Position numbers and translations under genes: made by a program. The notes beneath the pieces were generated by a model. The model did no database searches and was not told the origin of the DNA. It saw nothing but the letters and a program-made list of their open reading frames with translations. 64,000 bases of DNA, taken from NCBI GenBank assembly GCA_905372865.1, contig CAJPQT010000015.1, positions 1 through 64,000 on the forward strand. The letters run 5' to 3'. This DNA comes from an uncultured Centipeda sp. Lineage in GTDB: Bacteria > Bacillota > Negativicutes > Selenomonadales > Selenomonadaceae. Positions 49,127-57,976 of this stretch are shown piece after piece (position 1 is the stretch's first letter; each line of letters starts with the position of its first letter).

Positions 49127-51487
49127 ATGGAACCAATCTTGATAACTAACCATAAAGAAGGCATTGAAAAACTTGTCAAACTGGCAATCGATAGAAGCCT
49201 TGTTCCTATATTTGGAGCAGGATTTACGGCGGGGTGTCAGGCGTGTAATGGAACAGTTCCAGATTCGTCTAGAGCTATTGATGATATGTGTAAATTTATA
49301 ATGCAATCAGATAATTGTCCTTTTGAGAAAGATGAAAGTCTGGCTCGGGATTTTTTTGAAGTTGCAGAGCTTTTTTTTGAATATGTTTCAGTGGAAGAAC
49401 GTGCTTCTTATTTTGAAGAATACTATACGGGGGTACAGTTGTTTCAATCTCAAATAGAGTTTCTTCTTAAAATAAGATGGACTCATGCATATACGATTAA
49501 TGTAGACGATGGTATAGAGAAAAACTCTGACTTTAATGCAATCTTGCCTTATCATCATATTTCTAGACCTAAAACATCAAAGAAATTATTATATAAACTA
49601 CATGGTGATGCGAGCCATGAAAGCCAATATCTAGGTAAAAATCAAGAAAATATTGTGTTTAGTCGAATCCAGTATCTACAAGCGATAACAAGTCCTGAAA
49701 ATAGGGACATTTATAATGCTTTGATTTCAGACTATGCGCAAAAGAATTTACTTTTTATAGGATGTAGTTTAAATGATGAACAGGATCTCGAGTTCGTTTA
49801 TAAAAAAAGTGAAGATTATCAGAGCCATACATGTAGAGTTATATTAAAAGATAAAGAGCCAAGCGCGTATGAGAAATCTAAACTAAAAAGATATGGAATC
49901 AATGAGATTGTCCTTCTCGAAAGCTATGAAGGTTTTTATAAAGAATTTGTAGAAACCTATCAGAAACTTGAGGATGAGAATAGAGAAAAAATTTATAAAC
50001 ATATAAATCCAAAGGTAGAGATCCAACAGGATAGAAAAGAATCCATACAACTTATTTCGGGGAAGACCATATTTGATCCTGCTAGAAACGTCTTTAACAA
50101 AGGGATGTTACATGTATTTAGAGATGTAATACGCTTGATACAGAAAGAATTAGAAGTAAAACATACTGTCTTACTAAGAGGGAGAAGATTTAGCGGAAAA
50201 ACCTATATCTTATCTAGCCTGGTAGAATATTATAAAAATAGAGATGTACTATATTTTCCCTCGGACACATTTATAGATGAAGATGTAGTAGAACAAATAT
50301 TATCAGAGCAAAAGAATAGTGTACTCCTTTTTGACAGCAATTCTATTACACAAGAAGTATACTATCTATTAATAGAAAAATACGCTGAATTTGAAAAAAG
50401 GGATAACTATTTAGTTGTTGCAATAAATTCTAATGACGTCTATTTACTGACAAAATTACGTTGTAATATTCTTGATGTGCAGAACACCTTTAGTGCTGAT
50501 GAAATTGCTGCCAGTAACAAAGGGCAAGATTCCTTTGGATTGGCTAGGAGACGAGAGAAAGAAACCAATATTGATTATCTATACACGCTCAAAGAGTCTC
50601 AAAATATTGATATTCCTTTTGCAAAAATAAGACCTTTAGAACTTTCTCTTAAGGAGAAAAGCGCGCTCATTTCTCTATGCGCATTAGATAAAATATACTA
50701 TACTGATCTAATTGCATTCGGGATGGGGAGACAAGAGATAGACCGGATGTGCCGGACGCTTTCTCCATTAATAGAGTTAATTCCTACATCTAAGGAAGAA
50801 GGGACGAGACATTCATCGGAGAAATTAGTACATAATAGCAAGGTCGCACTTGTAGCATTAGTAAATCAATTTTCAGTCGAAGAAATAGCAGAAGCTGTCT
50901 TATTGATAGTACAGAAATATAGATACAAACGATTATATATTGACGTTATTCTCTTTGATACTTTGAATCAGATATTCTCCAGGTATAATAATACGGAAAA
51001 GCTGATATATACGATATATAAAAAATTACAGCCGGTACTGGACAATGATCCGCATTACTGGCTTCAACGCGCAAAGAGTATATATAGGCTGACAGATGAT
51101 ATTGAGCAACTAGAAGAGGCGTATACTTATGCCAAGAAAACCTATATAGATGCATATAATAAGGGGTTGTCTGCCAAAGCCGCACTAACAATAGCACTTA
51201 TATTATGTGCAATAGCAGAACAAAAAGGTGGAAAAGAAAAGTTACAAGACTATAAAGAATGCGTCGTTTTAGCAAATGAAGCGGTATTTTCGAGCTATTA
51301 TCATTCTTATCCTGCTTATTTAACTTCTGCATTGCCGATAGGAGAAAATAAAAAAAGTGAAAAAAGACTGATTGCTGCTTGTACTTATGTAAAAGAACAT
51401 TGTGATCCGTCAGAATCAGAGTATAAAATCAGCGAAAAGATATTGCAATATTTTAATTCTGTTAGACAAAACTATGTGTCGAGATGA
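49127..51487 (+). CDS. SIR2 domain/P-loop ATPase protein, candidate phage-defence effector
   Basis: A 786-residue protein. Residues about 15-285 form a SIR2-like NAD-binding domain: PIFGAGFTAG (28-36) for NAD, YTINVDD around Asn125, KLHGD with the catalytic-type His159, and LFIGCSLNDEQDLEF (209-223). Residues about 310-560 look like a STAND-type P-loop ATPase with Walker A GRRFSGKT (352-359) and Walker B SVLLFDS (398-404). The rest is helical and repeat-like, as in sensor domains. SIR2-STAND proteins such as Avs5 deplete NAD on phage infection. Gene is strongly A/T-rich. The ATG at 49127 follows AAGGA; the stop overlaps the ATGA before gmd. Defence role is inferred. Confidence 0.75.
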   Translation: MEPILITNHKEGIEKLVKLAIDRSLVPIFGAGFTAGCQACNGTVPDSSRAIDDMCKFIMQSDNCPFEKDESLARDFFEVAELFFEYVSVEERASYFEEYYTGVQLFQSQIEFLLKIRWTHAYTINVDDGIEKNSDFNAILPYHHISRPKTSKKLLYKLHGDASHESQYLGKNQENIVFSRIQYLQAITSPENRDIYNALISDYAQKNLLFIGCSLNDEQDLEFVYKKSEDYQSHTCRVILKDKEPSAYEKSKLKRYGINEIVLLESYEGFYKEFVETYQKLEDENREKIYKHINPKVEIQQDRKESIQLISGKTIFDPARNVFNKGMLHVFRDVIRLIQKELEVKHTVLLRGRRFSGKTYILSSLVEYYKNRDVLYFPSDTFIDEDVVEQILSEQKNSVLLFDSNSITQEVYYLLIEKYAEFEKRDNYLVVAINSNDVYLLTKLRCNILDVQNTFSADEIAASNKGQDSFGLARRREKETNIDYLYTLKESQNIDIPFAKIRPLELSLKEKSALISLCALDKIYYTDLIAFGMGRQEIDRMCRTLSPLIELIPTSKEEGTRHSSEKLVHNSKVALVALVNQFSVEEIAEAVLLIVQKYRYKRLYIDVILFDTLNQIFSRYNNTEKLIYTIYKKLQPVLDNDPHYWLQRAKSIYRLTDDIEQLEEAYTYAKKTYIDAYNKGLSAKAALTIALILCAIAEQKGGKEKLQDYKECVVLANEAVFSSYYHSYPAYLTSALPIGENKKSEKRLIAACTYVKEHCDPSESEYKISEKILQYFNSVRQNYVSR

Positions 51488-51498
51488 AAGGAGAACAT

Positions 51499-52530
51499 AT
51501 GAAAAAAGCACTTATCACGGGTATTACGGGACAGGACGGATCCTATTTGGCAGAGCTTCTGCTGGAAAAAGGCTATGAGGTTCACGGCGTTGTACGGCGT
51601 CACAGCACGATATGTACGGAGCGAATTGACCATTTATTGAACGCACCGTCAAATCATAAAGGAAGTCTTTTCATCCATTATGGGGATCTGACGGACTCCT
51701 CGGGGCTATTTAACCTCCTTGCGCAGACAATGCCCGATGAGGTGTATAACCTCGCGGCACAGTCCCATGTGGGGGTATCGTTCGAGGTGCCGGAATACAC
51801 GGCGGAGGCGACCGGTGTCGGGACGCTGCGGTTTTTAGAGGCGATACGGCAAAGCGGTCTGAACTGTCGGTTTTATCAAGCCTCTACATCAGAACTTTTT
51901 GGCGGTATCCCGGAGACCGCACCTCAGAGCGAGAAGACGCCCTTCTATCCGAAGTCGCCCTATGGCGCGGCAAAGCTCTACTCATATTGGATTACCGTGA
52001 ACTATCGGGAGTCCTACGGCATGTTTGCCTGTAACGGAATCCTCTTTAACCATGAATCGCCGCGCCGTGGTGAGGAGTTTGTCACACGAAAAATTACCGT
52101 TGCCCTTGCAAAAATGATGGCAGGAAAGCAGGAAAAGCTCTCGCTCGGCAACCTTAATTCCAAACGCGACTGGGGGTTTGCCGGTGATTATGTTGAGGGT
52201 ATGTGGCGCATCCTCCAACAGGAGAAACCGGGAGACTACGTGCTGGCGACGAATGAAACGCATACCGTACGTGAATTTGTCGAGCTTGCCTTCGGCACGG
52301 TTGATATCGATATTGAATGGCAAGGCACGGGCATTCATGAGAAGGGGTACTGCAAGAAGACGGGAAGACTGCTCGTAGATGTAGACCCAAGGTTTTTCCG
52401 CCCTGCAGAGGTCGAATTGCTCTGGGGAGATTCGTCGAAGGCTGAACGGGAACTAGGCTGGAAACGTAAAGTCGGCTTCAGAGAGCTGGTTCAAATGATG
52501 GTGCAGGCGGATTTAGAAAAGTTTAGCTAG
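51499..52530 (+). CDS. gmd: GDP-mannose 4,6-dehydratase
   Basis: A 343-residue short-chain dehydrogenase-fold enzyme that makes GDP-4-keto-6-deoxy-D-mannose, precursor of GDP-fucose, rhamnose, colitose and perosamine. LITGITGQDGSYLAELLLEKGY is the cofactor loop with the GMD-specific QDGSYL, followed by VHGVVRRHSTICTERI; NLAAQSHVGVSFEVPEYTAEAT and the catalytic SPYGAAKLYSYW (YxxxK) agree. The ATG at 51499 has AAAGGAGAA; an ATG at 51484 overlaps the SIR2 stop. Base composition rises again here. Confidence 0.96.
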   Translation: MKKALITGITGQDGSYLAELLLEKGYEVHGVVRRHSTICTERIDHLLNAPSNHKGSLFIHYGDLTDSSGLFNLLAQTMPDEVYNLAAQSHVGVSFEVPEYTAEATGVGTLRFLEAIRQSGLNCRFYQASTSELFGGIPETAPQSEKTPFYPKSPYGAAKLYSYWITVNYRESYGMFACNGILFNHESPRRGEEFVTRKITVALAKMMAGKQEKLSLGNLNSKRDWGFAGDYVEGMWRILQQEKPGDYVLATNETHTVREFVELAFGTVDIDIEWQGTGIHEKGYCKKTGRLLVDVDPRFFRPAEVELLWGDSSKAERELGWKRKVGFRELVQMMVQADLEKFS

Positions 52531-52566
52531 AATGATGCTTGTATTTACTATGAAACGAGGATATAT

Positions 52567-53574
52567 ATGATTAAAGTCCTAGACTGTACGCTCCGAGACG
52601 GCGGTTATGTAAACGATTGGAATTTTACTCGTGCCTCCTATGACCGGATTGTAGAAGGTCTACAGAAAACGGATGTAGATTTTATAGAGTTAGGGTTAAT
52701 TGGAAAACATAACGACGAGCGCTTTAAGACAAAATTTTCCGGCATGGATGTGATTCCGTCGATTGCGCGTACGGTAGGGAGTAAATCTCTTTTTGCCGTT
52801 ATGGTTACCTATGGAGAGGCTAAGGATATTCCTATTTCCGAGCGACGGGAAGGAGGCGTTGATGCAATTCGGCTCGCCTATTTCAAACCGGAGATGGACG
52901 TCGCTTTGGAGATGGCACGAGAGCTTCAAGCAAAGGGATATTTGGTCTTTTTGCAGGCGATGGCAACGTTTCTCTATACCGATGAAGAACTCGTGCGCAT
53001 GATTCATAAGGTCAACGAAGTGTGCCCGTATTTTTTCTGTATGGTCGATAGTTTCGGCGTTATGTATGCCGATAACGTGGCGCATATGTTTTCGCTGATT
53101 CACAAGGAGCTCGTACCGGCAATTGGACTTGGTTTTCACGCGCATAATAATCAACAGTTAGCGCTCAGCAACGTAATTACATTTATGGACGCGGCAAAAG
53201 ATACGTCCCGGTTGCTTTGTGTAGACGCCTCAATCTATGGGATGGGGCGCGGCGCCGGTAATGTGAATTTGGAACTGTTACTGCAATATCTGAATACACA
53301 TTATCATACAACATATGATATGGAATCGGTTTTGCAAATCTGGCAGGAAGAACTTTCGGATATCTACAATAAAGATTATTGGGGATATACATGGGAATAT
53401 GCGTTGGCGGCTAAATATGAGGTGAACTCTGCGTATATCTGGTATTTAAAGAATAAGGGGATTACCGATTTTCAGTCAATACGGGATATTTTGTGTGCGC
53501 TTCCGTATGAGGATCGTTATACACTGCGAAAAACTGTTGTAGACTCGTTGATTGATACGATGAGGCAGAGGTGA
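52567..53574 (+). CDS. DRE-TIM aldolase/lyase of HMG-CoA lyase-like fold
   Basis: A 335-residue TIM-barrel enzyme. VLDCTLRDGGYVNDW is the DRE-TIM motif that binds the catalytic metal, and GLGFHAHNNQQLALSN the HxH metal motif; YGMGRGAGNVNLELLL is the conserved C-terminal glycine-rich loop, seen in 4-hydroxy-2-oxovalerate aldolases and isopropylmalate synthases. The C-terminal part is shorter than in LeuA, so an aldolase or lyase is likelier. In this setting it probably makes or breaks a carbon-carbon bond of a sugar precursor. Four bases from a split transketolase, hence one operon. Confidence 0.8.
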   Translation: MIKVLDCTLRDGGYVNDWNFTRASYDRIVEGLQKTDVDFIELGLIGKHNDERFKTKFSGMDVIPSIARTVGSKSLFAVMVTYGEAKDIPISERREGGVDAIRLAYFKPEMDVALEMARELQAKGYLVFLQAMATFLYTDEELVRMIHKVNEVCPYFFCMVDSFGVMYADNVAHMFSLIHKELVPAIGLGFHAHNNQQLALSNVITFMDAAKDTSRLLCVDASIYGMGRGAGNVNLELLLQYLNTHYHTTYDMESVLQIWQEELSDIYNKDYWGYTWEYALAAKYEVNSAYIWYLKNKGITDFQSIRDILCALPYEDRYTLRKTVVDSLIDTMRQR

Positions 53575-53578
53575 GAGG

Positions 53579-54382
53579 ATGCGAGCGGAATTAAAGGAAC
53601 TGCGTAAGGACTGTCTGCGCGTATCTCATGCGGGACAAGATGGAAATTTGCAGAGTGGATTTTCGTCCATTGAAATTTTATGGACACTTTATAGACGAAT
53701 CATGAACTGGTCTGTGGACAGGGCGACAGTTCCGGGGCGAGATATCTTTGTGCTGAGCAAAGGACAATCTACCTTGGCGCTGCACGTCCTTTTGATGCAT
53801 CTAGGACTATTCTCAAAAGAAGAAGTTATGGGATTCTGTCAATATGACTCTCGCTTTAGTATGCAGGCAGATCGAACGAAATTTCCGGAAGGTGGAATTG
53901 AAGTCTCAGCAGGGTCGCTTGGGCATGGATTCCCGATTGCCGTAGGAATGGCGATGGCACGGAAGATACAACAATCTGCGGCTCATGTATATGTGTTAGC
54001 CGGAGACGGGGAGATGAACGAGGGAACCATGTGGGAAGCTGCGGCGTTGGCGGCGGCACACCATCTGGACAATTTGTGCCTTATTATAGACGACAATCAA
54101 TCGTTGGGAGCGATGTTGGATTTCGGCTCCTTACAGACAAAATTAGAGGCGTTTGAGTTCGTTACTCACGAATGCGATGGACACGATACGGAGGCGTTGA
54201 CAGATACGATAAGACTTGCGGTAGATGAGGCGCGTCAAAAGAAAAAGCCTGCCTGTATTATAGCGAAAACAATACGCGGCTATGGAGCAAAAACATTGAT
54301 GGAAAATCCGGCATGGTTTCACTGTGCACCGAGCGCCGAGGAGTTAAATACATTGCTAAGGGAGGTGGATGAGTTTGCGTAA
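53579..54382 (+). CDS. transketolase N-terminal subunit, pair 1
   Basis: A 267-residue protein equal to the N-terminal, thiamine-diphosphate-binding part of transketolase. VLSKGQSTLALHVLL, GSLGHGFPIAVGMAMARKI and AGDGEMNEGTMWEAAALAAAHHLDNLCLIIDDN make up the cofactor and magnesium motifs. The C-terminal subunit gene follows with a 14-base overlap. Full transketolases are 620-670 residues in one chain; split forms often act in special pathways. A second, different pair lies at 56164-57937. The substrate is probably a nucleotide-sugar pathway intermediate, inferred from context. Confidence 0.88.
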   Translation: MRAELKELRKDCLRVSHAGQDGNLQSGFSSIEILWTLYRRIMNWSVDRATVPGRDIFVLSKGQSTLALHVLLMHLGLFSKEEVMGFCQYDSRFSMQADRTKFPEGGIEVSAGSLGHGFPIAVGMAMARKIQQSAAHVYVLAGDGEMNEGTMWEAAALAAAHHLDNLCLIIDDNQSLGAMLDFGSLQTKLEAFEFVTHECDGHDTEALTDTIRLAVDEARQKKKPACIIAKTIRGYGAKTLMENPAWFHCAPSAEELNTLLREVDEFA

Positions 54383-55259
54383 GCAGATGATGGATTCGGT
54401 CTCCGGGGTTCTTCGCACCCATGAAAATACGAGCTTATTGTTAGTTGATATTGGTGTATGGGGGTTTCGGGACATTCTAAAGGAATTTCCGGAGCGCGCC
54501 TTTAATATAGGTGTTTTTGAAGACGGCATGGTTAGCGTTGCGGCGGGGCTTGCGCTTTCCGGGATCACACCATTTGTTTATGGAATTTCCCCCTTTATTT
54601 TGGGGCGTGCCTATGAACAGCTAAAGCTAGATTTTTGCTATCAAGGTGTTGGGGGGAACTTCATTGCGACCGGAGCGGCATATGATTTTTCAACGCTCGG
54701 GTATTCGCATTATTGTCAAGAAGATGTTGATATCGTAAAAACCTTGCCCGGAATGGAGCTAATTGCACCGGGGACGCCACGCGAGTTTGCAACACTCTTT
54801 GACACGACTTGGCATGATGGAAAGCCCACATATTACCGCTTGACAGACCACTGCAATCGTGAAGATATTCCTGTTACATTTGGGAAGGCGTCAGTGATTC
54901 AAAAGGGAACAAAAGCGACCGTCATTGCAGTGGGGACGATGCTGGACGCAGTTATGGAGGCGTGTAGGGATGAAGATGTGACAGTGCTGTACTACACAAC
55001 ATTATTACCGTTTGATTATGAAACACTTGCGGAAAACTGCCCGTCGGGAAGGATTCTTCTGTGTGAACCACATTATATGGGGGCACTTGCGTATGAAGTA
55101 TATGCGGCACTGCCCAATCGAAGTATTATGCTCCAAGTTCTGGGGATGCCGCGTGAAATCTATCGTAAATATGGGAAGAAGCAAGATAAAGATGAAAATT
55201 TGGGTCTGACTGCGGTAAGTGTAAAAGAGACGCTGACTCATTTCATATGTTTGGAGTGA
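54369..55259 (+). CDS. transketolase C-terminal subunit, pair 1
   Basis: A 296-residue partner of the preceding subunit. FNIGVFEDGMVSVAAGLALSG corresponds to the region with the catalytic glutamate that activates thiamine diphosphate (E-Q-N in standard enzymes, E-D-G here), GAAYDFSTLGYSHYCQEDVDIVKTLPGM follows the usual order, and the C-terminal domain starts ATVIAVGTM. The E-D-G change from the common AEQNM may reflect an altered donor. Start at the ATG at 54369 behind GGGAGG. Confidence 0.85.
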   Translation: MSLRKQMMDSVSGVLRTHENTSLLLVDIGVWGFRDILKEFPERAFNIGVFEDGMVSVAAGLALSGITPFVYGISPFILGRAYEQLKLDFCYQGVGGNFIATGAAYDFSTLGYSHYCQEDVDIVKTLPGMELIAPGTPREFATLFDTTWHDGKPTYYRLTDHCNREDIPVTFGKASVIQKGTKATVIAVGTMLDAVMEACRDEDVTVLYYTTLLPFDYETLAENCPSGRILLCEPHYMGALAYEVYAALPNRSIMLQVLGMPREIYRKYGKKQDKDENLGLTAVSVKETLTHFICLE

Positions 55260-55264
55260 ATATA

Positions 55265-56128
55265 ATGTATACGTTGAGAAATCAAATGGTTTTACCCAGA
55301 GTCGGGTTAGGCACGGCGGAGTTGTTAGAGCGAAGAACTGCCTCTGAGATAGAAGAATTGATCGTTGAGGCCTGTAAAAACGGATGCAAACTATTTGATA
55401 CAGCGCCCGTATATGGAACTGAAGAGGTGATTGGGCGAGGGCTCGCAAAGGCTATTGCAAACAATGTTATAGATAGAGAGGATGTAATCATCTCTACAAA
55501 ATTATCCAATGAGGCTCAAGGCTATCATTCGACGCTACAGGCGTTTGAAGATTCAAGGGAATGCTTGGGAGTCGAGTATATAGATGTGTATCTTATTCAT
55601 TGGCCGATTCCTAAAGGACATGAGGAAGATTATCGTGAATTGAATGTTTCTTCATGGAAAGCAATGGAAGAATTGTATCAACAAGGCAAGGTCAAAGCTA
55701 TTGGTGTTTGCAATTTTTTGCCGCGGCATATAGAAAATATTTTGCGCCATGCAGATATTCCCCCTATGGTTAATCAATTGGAGATTCACCCTTGGTATCA
55801 ACAGATAGAAACTGTGCGTTGGTGTCAAGAGCACGATATCCTTGTGGAGGCTTGGGGGCCGTTAAATCATGGCGCAGTAATGCAATCAAGAAAATTAGAA
55901 GAAATGGCACATAAATATTATGTGTCACCTGCACAGCTTGTGTTGGCATGGCTTACCCAAAGAAATATACTACCGATTCCGAAAGCTTCCTCTATCAAAC
56001 GAATATGTGAAAATCAGGAGATTCCTCCGATTGTTTTTGAAGAAGAAGATAGAATAATTCTTCATAGTATGGACTCTGTAGATGGACATGCTGCCTATTG
56101 GAATTATAAACGGCAGCTAAATTTTTAA
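55265..56128 (+). CDS. aldo/keto reductase
   Basis: A 287-residue NADPH-dependent reductase. The catalytic tetrad is visible: Asp and Tyr in LFDTAPVYGTE, Lys in IISTKL, and His in YLIHWPIP; IGVCNF and PMVNQLEIHPW and IPKASS are further family blocks (AKR1/5-like). It reduces a carbonyl to an alcohol. Located between the two split transketolases, it may reduce the ketose or branched product formed by one of them. The ATG at 55265 lies 7 bases after TGGAGTGA; the ATG at 55247 overlaps the previous gene. Confidence 0.87.
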   Translation: MYTLRNQMVLPRVGLGTAELLERRTASEIEELIVEACKNGCKLFDTAPVYGTEEVIGRGLAKAIANNVIDREDVIISTKLSNEAQGYHSTLQAFEDSRECLGVEYIDVYLIHWPIPKGHEEDYRELNVSSWKAMEELYQQGKVKAIGVCNFLPRHIENILRHADIPPMVNQLEIHPWYQQIETVRWCQEHDILVEAWGPLNHGAVMQSRKLEEMAHKYYVSPAQLVLAWLTQRNILPIPKASSIKRICENQEIPPIVFEEEDRIILHSMDSVDGHAAYWNYKRQLNF

Positions 56129-56163
56129 TCCTTTATAACTAGGGACAAGGAGGAGCTAATAAG

Positions 56164-56988
56164 ATGCGTCATAAACTTGAAGAGCTAGAAAATAAGTGCC
56201 GAGAAATAAAATATAAAGCATTGGAAATGTGTGTTCAAGCAGGAACGGGACATGTGACAAGTGCATTTTCGTGTGCAGAAATTGTCACTGTACTTTATTA
56301 TGAACTCATGAATATTGATAGAAAAAATCCGACATGGGATAATCGTGACCGATTTGTGATGAGTAAAAATCATGCCAGCGTTATTTTATATCCGGTTTTT
56401 GCAGACTTCGGTTGGATTGAAGAATCCTCACTGAATTCATTTCTTGCCAATGGAAGCATGTTGGGCAGTCACTCTAAAATGGAAGTCCCCGGCGTAGATT
56501 TTTCGGGAGGTTCGCTTGGTATAGGCTTGGGCGTTGCTTGCGGCTTTGCATATGCTGCAAAATCAAGTAATGAAAAGTGGATGACATATGCTGTTGTTGG
56601 AGATGGGGAATGCTATGAAGGGGCAATCTGGGAGAGTGCCATGTTTGCAGCGCATAACAAATTATCGAATTTAGTTGTATTTCTGGACAGAAACGGACTT
56701 TGTGTAACGGACTATACCGAAAAGATGTTGATAGAAGAGCCGTTTGCCGATAAGTGGACGTCCTTTGGCTGGCATGTGAAGCGTGTTCATGGACATGATA
56801 TAAGAGCCTTGTGTGATATGGCTCAGGAAGCCATATCCGATAATAAAGAGAATAAACCGATTTGTATTATTTGTGACACACATAAAGGACATGGTATTGC
56901 TTTCATGGAAGACAAACTATTTATGCATGGGGTAGCACCAAAGGGCGAGTGGGCAGAAAAGGCACTTCATCAGGTAAGGAGAGGTTAA
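56164..56988 (+). CDS. transketolase N-terminal subunit, pair 2
   Basis: A 274-residue thiamine-diphosphate-binding subunit, distinct from pair 1. QAGTGHVTSAFSCAEIVTVLYYELM is closer to the standard transketolase GHxGxxxS start; FVMSKNHASVILYPV, GGSLGIGLGVACGFAYAAK and VVGDGECYEGAIWESAMFAAHNKLSNLVVFLDRN follow. The C-terminal subunit begins 1 base later. Having two complete split transketolases in one polysaccharide locus is unusual and suggests two ketol transfers or two substrates. Confidence 0.88.
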   Translation: MRHKLEELENKCREIKYKALEMCVQAGTGHVTSAFSCAEIVTVLYYELMNIDRKNPTWDNRDRFVMSKNHASVILYPVFADFGWIEESSLNSFLANGSMLGSHSKMEVPGVDFSGGSLGIGLGVACGFAYAAKSSNEKWMTYAVVGDGECYEGAIWESAMFAAHNKLSNLVVFLDRNGLCVTDYTEKMLIEEPFADKWTSFGWHVKRVHGHDIRALCDMAQEAISDNKENKPICIICDTHKGHGIAFMEDKLFMHGVAPKGEWAEKALHQVRRG

Positions 56989-56989
56989 A

Positions 56990-57937
56990 ATGGCGGCGCA
57001 TGCAAGTCGTAATATCTATTTAGAACAAATAATTCAGGCTGTCGATCGAGGAGAAGATATATATTTGGTAACGGCAGATTTGGCAGCGCCTTGTTTGGAC
57101 GATTTCCGAGAAAAATATCCGGAACGATACGTTCCTGTGGGGATTGCAGAACAGAATCTTATCACTGTTGCTTCCGGTATTGCGATGAGCAAAAAAAAAG
57201 TAGTTGCGTATACATCTAACCCTTTTTTGGTGTTCCGAGCATTTGATCAGATTCGTAATTGTATTGGCCTGATGAATTTACCTATGACAATTGTCGGCGT
57301 GGGTGCAGGATTTAGTATTCCGGAGTATGGAGCAACACATTTTTCTTTAGAAGATATTAACTTGTTGCGCACATGCGCTAATATTCAGAGCATCAATATA
57401 TCTGACTTGACATTGGCGCAATATATGGCGCAGAAAACATTAGATGCTGAAAGACCATATTATCTACGGTTTGATAAATTGGTGCAGAATTCTTATGATT
57501 TAACAGAAAAAGAGTTTAAACAAGGGTTCCGTTATTTACAGGATACGGGCATCGAGGATGTATGTATCTTGTCGACGGGGATTATGTCGTCCGAATGTAT
57601 GAAAATTCTTGAGGACTTATCAATTAAGATATCTGTGATTGATGTATTTGCATTTCCGTTTGATGCGGTAGCACTCGCGGCAGCTGTGCAGTCTTACCAC
57701 CGGTTAATTACCGTGGAAGAGATGATACTACAGGGGGGGCTTGGTAGTTCCGTTCTGGAAATGCTTTCGGATGCAGAGGTGATGATTCCGGTGCGACGGT
57801 TTGGTGTTGATATGTCGGAAGGCTATCCGGCGCAGTATGGAAGCAGAGAGTGGCATATGCAGCGCTACGGCTTGGATATGGAATCCTTAAAAAAGGCGTT
57901 CAGTAAAGAAGTCATGAGGATCCGTGCAAGTAAATAA
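56990..57937 (+). CDS. transketolase C-terminal subunit, pair 2
   Basis: A 315-residue partner. YVPVGIAEQNLITVASGIAMSKKKVVAYT contains the usual catalytic glutamate motif (AEQN), TIVGVGAGFSIPEYGATHFSLEDINLLRT matches the pyrimidine domain, and ITVEEMILQGGLGSSVLEMLSD the C-terminal domain. The full motif set suggests normal transketolase chemistry, in contrast to pair 1, where AEQN is replaced by VFEDG. Ends 39 bases before fcl. Confidence 0.88.
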   Translation: MAAHASRNIYLEQIIQAVDRGEDIYLVTADLAAPCLDDFREKYPERYVPVGIAEQNLITVASGIAMSKKKVVAYTSNPFLVFRAFDQIRNCIGLMNLPMTIVGVGAGFSIPEYGATHFSLEDINLLRTCANIQSINISDLTLAQYMAQKTLDAERPYYLRFDKLVQNSYDLTEKEFKQGFRYLQDTGIEDVCILSTGIMSSECMKILEDLSIKISVIDVFAFPFDAVALAAAVQSYHRLITVEEMILQGGLGSSVLEMLSDAEVMIPVRRFGVDMSEGYPAQYGSREWHMQRYGLDMESLKKAFSKEVMRIRASK

Positions 57938-57976
57938 TTGGTATTAAGCATGTATGTTTGAGAAGGAGCATGTATC

